From: Rickettsiales bacterium
GTDB lineage: Bacteria; Pseudomonadota; Alphaproteobacteria; Rickettsiales; JANQQO01
Length of the DNA: 5,763 nt
Assembly (NCBI GenBank): GCA_028289305.1
Contig: JANQQO010000183.1
Coordinates: 1-5,763 of the forward strand
Reading direction: 5' to 3'
Shown: positions 1 through 4,928 of the stretch, piece by piece
Layout: every line of letters begins with the position of its first letter
Position numbering within the stretch: position 1 is the first letter of the stretch
The notes under the pieces: model-generated
Database searches by the model: none
The model's input: the letters and a program-made list of their open reading frames with translations, nothing else
Told to the model about the DNA's origin: nothing
Program-made: the position numbers and the translations under genes

Positions 1-770
1 AGCTGCGCAGCTTCATGAATAAAGTCGGTCTCAACGACGTCCCGATCATCATGGCCGGGGGCGCGTGGTATTTGCGCGATTGGGAACATTGGCTCGATAA
101 CCCCGAAATCGGCCCTATCGCCTTCCAATTCGGCACCCGCCCCGTGCTAACGCAAGAAAGCCCGGTCTCAGACGATTGGAAACGGCGCCTGATGCAGCTT
201 AAAGAAGGCGATGTCTTCTTGAACCGCTTCAGCCCCACCGGGTTTTATTCCTCCGCGGTGAATAACGATTTTATCAAGGAATTACAAGGGCGTAACGAGC
301 GCCAAGTGCCTTATGCCACCGAAGAAGAGGGCTATATGGCCGTGCCCTTCCCGTTCGGCCCGCGCAAGCGCAATGTCTATCTCACCCCGGAAGATAAGGA
401 AAAAGTCGATAAATGGATCGCCGCTGGCTATGACATGGCGATGAAAACCCCTGACAGCACGCTGATTTTCGTCACCAAAGAGCATTCCGAGCAGATTGTC
501 ATCGACCAAATCGAGTGTATGGGCTGCCTAAGCCATTGTCGCTTCAGCAATTGGAAGGATCACGACGATTTTACCACCGGAAAAAAGGCCGATCCGCGCA
601 GTTTCTGCATCCAAAAAACCCTGCAGGATATCATCCATCATGAGCCGGTCGACCAGCAGCTCATGTTTTCTGGGCATAACGCCTATAATTTCCACGACGA
701 CCCGTTCTATAAAGACGGCTTCGTCCCCACCGTTGAGCAGCTCGTCCAACGCATCATGACCGGGAATTAG
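1..770 (+). CDS. Nitronate monooxygenase-family flavin oxidoreductase, C-terminal part (5' end outside window)
   Basis: The reading frame is open from position 3 and ends at TAG 768-770. The ATG at 15 is probably an internal Met, because family members have a longer FMN-binding TIM barrel before this point. The visible part (numbered from that Met) carries IIMAGGAWYL (11-20), the glycine-rich barrel strand GPIAFQFGTR (33-42), which corresponds to the FMN-phosphate region of 2-nitropropane dioxygenase/nitronate monooxygenase proteins, and FLNRFSPTGFYSSAVNN (68-84). A C-terminal extension follows with four cysteines: C168, C171 and C175 (CMGCLSHC) and C198 (RSFCIQK). Known for the family: FMN-dependent, cytoplasmic oxidation of nitronates or related substrates. 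The true substrate of this long subgroup cannot be read from sequence. The cysteine set suggests a metal or Fe-S site, which is inference. No terminator is visible before the convergent gene 6 bp downstream. Confidence 0.85.
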   Translation, partial: LRSFMNKVGLNDVPIIMAGGAWYLRDWEHWLDNPEIGPIAFQFGTRPVLTQESPVSDDWKRRLMQLKEGDVFLNRFSPTGFYSSAVNNDFIKELQGRNERQVPYATEEEGYMAVPFPFGPRKRNVYLTPEDKEKVDKWIAAGYDMAMKTPDSTLIFVTKEHSEQIVIDQIECMGCLSHCRFSNWKDHDDFTTGKKADPRSFCIQKTLQDIIHHEPVDQQLMFSGHNAYNFHDDPFYKDGFVPTVEQLVQRIMTGN

Positions 771-776
771 GCACAC

Positions 777-1349
777 TCACCCCACCCAGCTGCCGCGGGA
801 GAGGACGAGGATGAGACCCATAATATGCAGGAATAGGGCGATATTTTGTAAGACGCGGTTATGTTCATCGATGCGGCGTTGCTGATCTTCCAGCTGCAGC
901 TTTTCCTCATATAAATTGTTGATCGTGTTGATCGTATTGCCGCGATGGCGATCGACCAGGGCGAAGATTTGCTGCAACGCGCTGGCGGGGCTGGCGGCGG
1001 CCGAGGCGATGCTGCGCAATTCTTTCTCCATACTGTCTGATACATTGCCGGTGAGGATAATATCCTCGATATAGCGGCTGAGTGCGGCGGTAATGCCGGA
1101 TTCTTGCCCCTCGGGCACGCCCGTGGAGAGCAGAAGCAGCAGCGTGCCGAACTCCTCTTTACGCTCCAGCAGCTGGCTATTTTGCCAATACTGCTCGATG
1201 CGCTGTTCTTTGAGCATAATATCGTTTTGCAGGCTCGCGATCTCGGCGTTGTTCTGCACGATGAGGTAATTGGTGACCAGCGCGGAAAGCACGGTCATCA
1301 ACACGCCGAGGGCGACAACAAACCAGGGTTTTACTATAAATTGGAACAT
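777..1349 (-). CDS. Small two-helix membrane protein with coiled coil, unknown function
   Basis: The 190-residue product is not one I recognise. An N-terminal hydrophobic helix (about 9-31, FVVALGVLMTVLSALVTNYL) is followed by a polar heptad-like stretch (about 33-66) rich in E, Q, K and L. Next comes a helical middle region (70-135), a second charged coiled-coil-like stretch (about 143-167), and a C-terminal hydrophobic segment (about 168-184, NIALFLHIMGLILVL). This predicts a protein anchored at both ends with an alpha-helical loop of about 135 residues on one side of the membrane. The start ATG (1347-1349) has a good Shine-Dalgarno AAGGA at 1356-1360, six bases upstream. It lies 18 bp after the dehydrogenase stop on the same strand, so co-transcription is likely. 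The stop at 777-779 nearly abuts the convergent monooxygenase gene. The reading frame is convincing; the role is unknown. Confidence 0.75.
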   Translation of the reverse strand: MFQFIVKPWFVVALGVLMTVLSALVTNYLIVQNNAEIASLQNDIMLKEQRIEQYWQNSQLLERKEEFGTLLLLLSTGVPEGQESGITAALSRYIEDIILTGNVSDSMEKELRSIASAAASPASALQQIFALVDRHRGNTINTINNLYEEKLQLEDQQRRIDEHNRVLQNIALFLHIMGLILVLSRGSWVG

Positions 1350-1355
1350 GGCGGG

Positions 1356-1360
1356 TCCTT
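1356..1360 (-). promoter_or_regulatory. Ribosome binding site of the two-helix membrane protein
   Basis: AAGGA on the minus strand lies six bases before the ATG at 1347-1349, inside the 18-bp gap after the dehydrogenase stop. It fixes the start and supports translation as the second gene of an operon. Confidence 0.65.
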
Positions 1361-1367
1361 TATGCGG

Positions 1368-2360
1368 CTATGCGGCAGATTCTAAAATGACGCGATCAGG
1401 CGGTGGGCGGTGCCCATCGAGGAAGCACATGATATTGACGAAGACTTTTTCCGCCATTTCGGTGCGTGCCTCATGCGTGGCAGAGGACATATGCGGCATC
1501 AGCAGCGCGTTTTCCAGCGCAATGAGCTCCGGGTCGATAAACGGCTCTTTTTCATACACATCCAGCCCAGCACCGGTGACCGTGCCATCTTGCAGTGCGG
1601 TGATAAGGGCGGATTGGTCAATGACCGCGCCGCGCGAAGTGTTAATGACAAAGCTGGGTGAGGGCAGAAGTGCGAGGCGCTCTTTATTGAGCAAATGATG
1701 GGTAGCAGGGGTGTAGGGGCAATGCAGGGTGAGGATATCGCTATTCGGCAGCAGCGCTTCGGGCGTAGGGTAATAGGTGGCGGCAAGTTCTTCCTCGATG
1801 CTGCTATGCAGCTGGGTGCGGTTATGGTAGTGGATGGAAAGGCCAAACCCGCGTGCACGGCGGGCCACCGCCTGGCCGATGCGGCCCATGCCGATAATGC
1901 CGAGGCGCTTGCCGGTGACGCGCATGCCGCGCATTTGCGTCGGTGCCCAGCCGGGCCAGCTGCCGGAGCGGGCGAGCACTTCACCTTCATGCACCCGGCG
2001 CGGCACGGCGAGAATCAGCGTCATTGCCATATCGGCGGTGTCTTCGGTGAGTACATTGGGTGTGTTGGTAACGAGGATGTTTTTTTCCTGTGCGGCTTCC
2101 AGGTCAATATGGTCGACACCAACGCCGAAATTAGCGATCAGCCGTAGCTTGGGACCGGCGGCGTTAATCACCTCTGCATCAATCACATCGGTGACGGTGG
2201 GGACTAAGATCTCAGCTGTTTGCACCGCGGCGATCAGCTGCTCTTTGCTGAGCGGGGTATCATCTGTATTAATCGTAGTGGTGAAAAATTCCTGCATGCG
2301 CTGCTCAACAGCCTCGGGCAGTTTCCGCGTGATGATAAGGGTGACGTCGGTGGCCGGCAT
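1368..2360 (-). CDS. D-isomer-specific 2-hydroxyacid dehydrogenase (glyoxylate/hydroxypyruvate reductase-like)
   Basis: The 330-residue product is full length for the family. It interconverts 2-keto acids and D-2-hydroxy acids with NAD(H) or NADP(H) in the cytoplasm. Visible signatures are the substrate-side loop NFGVGVDHID (77-86), the Rossmann dinucleotide motif GMGRIG (157-162) in LGIIGMGRIGQAV, the region ILTLHCPYTPAT (209-220), and INTSRGAVID (239-248) with catalytic Arg243. Glu272 in DVYEKEP (267-273) and His290 in MPHMSSAT complete the catalytic triad, so the enzyme appears intact. After the second glycine pair the residues HNRTQ (179-183) put Asn-Arg where NAD-specific enzymes usually have Asp, so NADPH use is plausible but not proven. 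Glyoxylate/hydroxypyruvate reductase is the most likely activity; a phosphite or formate type is less likely. The start ATG (2358-2360) has only a modest GAGAAG element upstream. It is the first gene of a probable two-gene operon with the membrane protein and diverges from the SH3 gene. Confidence 0.93.
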   Translation of the reverse strand: MPATDVTLIITRKLPEAVEQRMQEFFTTTINTDDTPLSKEQLIAAVQTAEILVPTVTDVIDAEVINAAGPKLRLIANFGVGVDHIDLEAAQEKNILVTNTPNVLTEDTADMAMTLILAVPRRVHEGEVLARSGSWPGWAPTQMRGMRVTGKRLGIIGMGRIGQAVARRARGFGLSIHYHNRTQLHSSIEEELAATYYPTPEALLPNSDILTLHCPYTPATHHLLNKERLALLPSPSFVINTSRGAVIDQSALITALQDGTVTGAGLDVYEKEPFIDPELIALENALLMPHMSSATHEARTEMAEKVFVNIMCFLDGHRPPPDRVILESAA

Positions 2361-2393
2361 GCGCTTCTCGTACTTGATGTGTTCCCGGGAGGG

Positions 2394-2422
2394 AATCTAG
2401 CGCGATGCCACCACGTTAACAA
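2394..2422 (-). promoter_or_regulatory. Candidate sigma70 promoter of the dehydrogenase operon
   Basis: Read on the minus strand: TTGTTA (2417-2422) as -35, a 17-bp spacer, and TAGATT (2394-2399) as -10. Each box matches the consensus at 4 of 6 positions. The predicted start near 2387 gives a leader of about 27 nt. This is a motif match only. Confidence 0.35.
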
Positions 2423-2424
2423 GC

Positions 2425-2453
2425 TTTTCATTACGACATGGCTAGTGTATAAC
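2425..2453 (+). promoter_or_regulatory. Candidate sigma70 promoter of the SH3-domain gene
   Basis: TTTTCA (2425-2430) as -35, a 17-bp spacer, and TATAAC (2448-2453) as -10 (5 of 6 matches). Initiation 7-8 nt after the -10 falls at about 2460-2462, on the start codon itself, so the transcript would be leaderless. The -35 sits two bases from the -35 of the divergent candidate promoter. Confidence 0.45.
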
Positions 2454-2461
2454 ACCACCTT

Positions 2462-2932
2462 ATGCGGTATGTGTTGGGCATAGCGGTGATGATGGGGATG
2501 CTCATGAGCTCTGCGGCGTGGGCGCGGACGGATTTGCCTCTGCCACGCTTTGTTTCGGTGCGATCTTCAGAGGCGAATGTGCGCACCGGGCCGGGGCTAC
2601 GCTATCAGATCAAATGGGTGCTGGTGCGCGAAGGCCTGCCGGTGGAAGTGATCGCAGAATTCGAAAATTGGCGGAAAATTCGGGATATTGAAGGCGATGA
2701 AGGTTGGGTGCATCGTAGCATGCTGAGCAATGATCGCACCGTAGTGGTGGTGCATGGCCGGCATACGCTGCATAAATCGCCCTATGCTGATGCCGAGCCA
2801 GTGGCGTTTTTAGAGCAGGGGGTGAATGGGCGCTTGCAGGGCTGTGACGGCGCATGGTGTAAGGTGAAGGTCGCGCGCTATAAAGGCTGGCTACCACGCG
2901 AGGTGCTGTGGGGCGTTTATGAAGAGGAATAG
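2462..2932 (+). CDS. Secreted/periplasmic SH3-like domain protein
   Basis: The 156-residue product begins with a signal peptide: Met-Arg, a hydrophobic core VLGIAVMMGMLM, and an SSAAWA cleavage motif ending at about residue 21. Two bacterial SH3-like (SH3_4 type) units follow. The first is about 28-88, with the hallmark NVRTGPG (39-45) and GWVHRSML (81-88). The second is about 92-152, with KGWLPREVLWG (141-151). C128 and C133 could form a disulphide in the periplasm. Such domains are often found in envelope or peptidoglycan-associated proteins; no catalytic domain is present, so the binding partner is unknown. The ATG at 2462 is the only good start, because an in-frame stop lies at 2450-2452 and no Shine-Dalgarno is visible. 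It is divergent from the D-2-hydroxyacid dehydrogenase. Confidence 0.85.
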   Translation: MRYVLGIAVMMGMLMSSAAWARTDLPLPRFVSVRSSEANVRTGPGLRYQIKWVLVREGLPVEVIAEFENWRKIRDIEGDEGWVHRSMLSNDRTVVVVHGRHTLHKSPYADAEPVAFLEQGVNGRLQGCDGAWCKVKVARYKGWLPREVLWGVYEEE

Positions 2933-2950
2933 GCGTTAGACACGCGGCAC

Positions 2951-3033
2951 GATAGCTGTCATCTCGGCTTTAGGCCGGGATCCACTAGGAGGCAAAAACC
3001 TGCTTTAGAGATATATACTGCTTAAAAGCTATC
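2951..3033. repeat. REP-like intergenic palindromic element
   Basis: An 8-bp stem, ATCTCGGC (2961-2968) and GCCGGGAT (2974-2981), with one T.G pair and a 5-nt loop, lies in the context GTCAT...ATCCA. This resembles the short GTCAT-CCCGG...CCGGGATCCA palindromes scattered through many alphaproteobacterial genomes (recalled from general knowledge). A perfect 7-bp inverted repeat, GATAGCT (2951-2957) and AGCTATC (3027-3033), encloses it. No T-run follows the inner hairpin, so it is not a classic terminator, although it sits just after the SH3 gene and could protect or end that transcript. Confidence 0.45.
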
Positions 3034-3190
3034 CTCTTCTACGGCAAAAAAACATCCTTTCCACCCCTCAAAACCACCCTGCTTTAAAAAATAAATACCG
3101 CATCTCTGTACTGTTAATTCTCTTTGTCTAAAATCCAAACCCAACGTCAGTGGGCACAGGCGCATAGCTGCAATTTTAGTAAAAATTAAA

Positions 3191-3205
3191 TTAACAATTA
3201 GTTAA
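3191..3205. promoter_or_regulatory. Candidate CtrA box TTAA-N7-TTAA
   Basis: TTAA at 3191-3194, seven bases, then TTAA at 3202-3205 is an exact match to the full consensus spacing for the alphaproteobacterial response regulator CtrA. It sits at the centre of a perfect 8-bp inverted repeat, AAATTAAC (3188-3195) and GTTAATTT (3201-3208). A near-match, TTAA-N7-TTTA, lies at 3232-3246 and overlaps the proposed -35. The AT-rich background raises the chance of a random match. Confidence 0.4.
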
Positions 3206-3242
3206 TTTCTTAAACACAAAACGTGTATTTTTTAACTAAATT

Positions 3243-3271
3243 TTTACTTTTATTTAGCGAATGGTTATGCT
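3243..3271 (+). promoter_or_regulatory. Candidate promoter of the RTX gene
   Basis: TTTACT (3243-3248) as -35, a 17-bp spacer, and TATGCT (3266-3271) as -10, each 4 of 6 to consensus. The predicted start near 3278 would leave a leader of about 45 nt before the ATG. The weak boxes, with the near-match CtrA site over the -35, fit an activator-dependent promoter. Confidence 0.35.
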
Positions 3272-3290
3272 ACATTCACCTCATTCGCTA
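3255..3290. repeat. Perfect 9-bp inverted repeat around the RTX promoter -10 (operator candidate)
   Basis: TAGCGAATG (3255-3263) and CATTCGCTA (3282-3290) are exact reverse complements separated by 18 bp that contain the proposed -10 and start point. A second CATTC (3273-3277) can pair with the same GAATG, giving a nested, tighter alternative. The layout fits a repressor operator or a leader hairpin. Confidence 0.45.
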
Positions 3291-3310
3291 GTTTAATCGT
3301 GAACAAACAA

Positions 3311-3319
3311 GGGGGGAAG
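3311..3319 (+). promoter_or_regulatory. Ribosome binding site that decides the RTX start
   Basis: A purine run, GGGGGGAAG, preceded by AA ends a few bases before ATG 3323. It favours this ATG over the in-frame GTG at 3299, which has no Shine-Dalgarno sequence and would add only eight residues. Confidence 0.6.
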
Positions 3320-3322
3320 ACC

Positions 3323-4777
3323 ATGGCGAAAATTACAGAAACGAATATGGACCTGAATGTAGAGCTGCTGCAAATGCGCACTACTGTGGATAAAGCACAT
3401 AATATGCTGACAGAAGAAGATACTCTGCGCCCTACACCAAGTGCAAAACTATTCCCTGAGAATGAAGAAATTGTTGGTAGCAAAGATAACGACGTTATTC
3501 AAGGTAACCAAGGGAATGATAGTATTTTCGGCCTTGCGGGTGATGATCGCTTGTTTGGCGATAATGAATTGGTAGACGTTACGGATTTACAAGTGTCTGG
3601 TAACGACTTTATTAACGCCGGCAGCGGTAATGACTTCATTGAAGGCGGTAGCGGTCATGATAGGCTCGATGGTGGATCAGATAATGACGTCATTTATGGT
3701 GATTATCGCACGGTTACTTTTGAGATCTATGGCAAAAATGGCTTTGAACTTGTAGATAGCCGTGACTTCTTTGGTAATGACGTAATCGAAGGTAATCATG
3801 GTGACGATACCGTGTATGCTGGTGGCGGTGATGACGTATTGTATGGAGATAAAGATCTCTATTCAGAACTGATGCTACTGTACATTGCTGGTGATGATCG
3901 CCTTTATGCGGGTGCTGGTAATGATATGATCGAAGGTGGTAATGGCAACGATATTGCGGTTGGTGGCGCCGGGGATGATGTGATCTTCGGTGATTACGAG
4001 CGCACTCTCTTTGATGGTGTAGATAGCGACGACTTCGTCGGCGCGGATAGCCTTGATGGGGAAGGGGGTGACGACGTAATCACCGGTGGTGGTGAAGACG
4101 ACCTCATAATTGGTGGTGACGGAAACGACACCCTCTTTGGTGATGTATCTGCCGAAGAGTATGAAACACTTGGCAGCAACGCTAAAGGTGATGACCTCAT
4201 TGTTGCGGATGGTGGCAATGACTATGTGGAAGGCGGTCGTGGTAATGATACCATTTACGGTGATCATGGCGACGATAGGCTATATGGTAACGATGGTGAT
4301 GATGTGATGCGCGGTGGCGCCGGGGATGATTGGGTGTACGGCGATGAAGGAAGTGATGTCCTTATCGGTGGCAATGGCAACGATACCATACGCGGTGATT
4401 GGTCTGATACCGCGATCGGTGATGATGTAATCGATGCCGGTGCGGGTGATGACATGATCTTCAACATATCACGCGGTAACGATATGGTGACTACTGGTGA
4501 AGGAAGTGACTTGTTGCTGTTCCACCGCTTCTTGGCGGAAAGCACAGAAGGTGGCAACACGACGATCACGGACTTTACCGTAGGCGAGGACATTATCCGT
4601 ATGACGGGTAGTTACGCCGGTACGACTCTAGACAATCTGGAAGCAAGTGATCTGTCGATGGAAGAAGTGGATGGTAATACGGTGATTACTATGAGCGAGT
4701 TTCCTAACACGCACACGATCACGCTGATGAATGTAGGGTTAGATCAGCTGTCAGATAGTGACTTTATCTTTATCTAG
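3323..4777 (+). CDS. RTX calcium-binding protein, probable type I secretion substrate
   Basis: The 484-residue protein is acidic and glycine/aspartate-rich, with no N-terminal signal peptide. Residues 1-50 are non-repetitive. Residues about 52-394 are GGxGxDxU-type nonapeptides (e.g. GGNGNDIAV, GGAGDDVIF, GGRGNDTIY), which fold as a calcium-loaded parallel beta-roll in known RTX proteins. The array is cut by inserts after 'GD' at residues 80, 127, 176, 224 and 274, spaced 47-50 residues apart; from about 285 onward the repeats are nearly uninterrupted. Residues about 395-484 look like the usual RTX C-terminal region: TITDFTVGEDIIRM (413-427), DGNTVITM, HTITLMNVGLDQL, and a terminal DFIFI. Asp followed by hydrophobic residues at the end is typical of type I secretion signals. 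No enzymatic, adhesin or pore domain is visible, so it is not called a toxin or protease. No ABC exporter or membrane-fusion gene lies nearby. GC is lower than in the flanking genes. Confidence 0.9.
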   Translation: MAKITETNMDLNVELLQMRTTVDKAHNMLTEEDTLRPTPSAKLFPENEEIVGSKDNDVIQGNQGNDSIFGLAGDDRLFGDNELVDVTDLQVSGNDFINAGSGNDFIEGGSGHDRLDGGSDNDVIYGDYRTVTFEIYGKNGFELVDSRDFFGNDVIEGNHGDDTVYAGGGDDVLYGDKDLYSELMLLYIAGDDRLYAGAGNDMIEGGNGNDIAVGGAGDDVIFGDYERTLFDGVDSDDFVGADSLDGEGGDDVITGGGEDDLIIGGDGNDTLFGDVSAEEYETLGSNAKGDDLIVADGGNDYVEGGRGNDTIYGDHGDDRLYGNDGDDVMRGGAGDDWVYGDEGSDVLIGGNGNDTIRGDWSDTAIGDDVIDAGAGDDMIFNISRGNDMVTTGEGSDLLLFHRFLAESTEGGNTTITDFTVGEDIIRMTGSYAGTTLDNLEASDLSMEEVDGNTVITMSEFPNTHTITLMNVGLDQLSDSDFIFI

Positions 4778-4809
4778 TCAACGCATTTCGACTTTATCGC
4801 TTAGGCGGT

Positions 4810-4829
4810 AGGCGCGAAGCGCCTCTTTT
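4810..4829 (+). terminator. Possible first terminator after the RTX gene
   Basis: AGGCGC (4810-4815), loop GAA, GCGCCT (4819-4824), then CTTTT. A six-bp perfect stem with a short T-run, 33 bp after the RTX stop. Weaker than the next hairpin. Confidence 0.45.
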
Positions 4830-4845
4830 AGGAGGGGCATGTGGG

Positions 4846-4875
4846 AAGGGCGGCCTTTGCGGGCCGCCTTTTCTT
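4846..4875 (+). terminator. Rho-independent terminator of the RTX gene
   Basis: GGCGGCC (4849-4855) and GGCCGCC (4862-4868) pair perfectly around a 6-nt loop. The stem extends through a G.T and two A-T pairs and is followed by TTTTCTT (4869-4875). On the minus strand the hairpin is followed by only a weak T-run, so it mainly serves the plus-strand RTX transcript. Confidence 0.85.
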
Positions 4876-4928
4876 ATTGTAAATAGCGCTTGAGGAGCCG
4901 CGTAAGGTAAATTATGGAATACTATATA

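Larger units (their letters stand above)
2933..3322. other. Non-coding stretch between the SH3 gene and the RTX gene
   Basis: This 390-bp region has no credible ORF. The first 100 bases hold the REP-like palindrome. The middle (about 3034-3180) shows only a 9-bp direct repeat, CCTGCTTTA (2999-3007 and 3078-3086), and poly-A/C-rich sequence that I cannot assign. The last 140 bases are strongly AT-rich and hold the CtrA-type boxes, promoter candidate, inverted repeat and ribosome binding site of the RTX gene. Confidence 0.7.

Noticed and set aside
1834..2400. A 188-residue plus-strand ORF opposite the dehydrogenase
   Set aside because: It is a shadow frame of a gene with all catalytic motifs intact on the minus strand. 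Its Ser/Arg-rich product shows no domain.
2961..2981. The hairpin after the SH3 gene as a classical intrinsic terminator
   Set aside because: No T-run follows the stem; the flanking bases fit a repeat palindrome better.
3299..3322. GTG at 3299 as the RTX start codon
   Set aside because: The purine-rich ribosome binding site lies between it and the ATG at 3323, so translation from the ATG is much more likely.
4391..4399. An RGD tripeptide in the RTX protein (residues 357-359), as a possible integrin-binding motif
   Set aside because: It arises where Arg precedes the repeat's standard GD turn. With so many GD pairs this is expected by chance.
3480..4460. Periodic DNA repeats suggestive of a CRISPR array or tandem repeats
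   Set aside because: The periodicity follows the 9-residue (27-bp) codon pattern of the RTX nonapeptides. Units diverge at third codon positions and there are no constant repeats with unique spacers. The one longer exact match (18 bp, 3962-3979 and 4313-4330) encodes the same GGAGDD motif.
3875..4593. Long open frames antisense to the RTX gene (3875-4267 and 4264-4593, minus strand)
   Set aside because: They exist because the repeated Gly/Asp codons lack stop complements on the other strand. Their translations are low-complexity Ser/Pro or Ile/Thr strings with no ribosome binding site.
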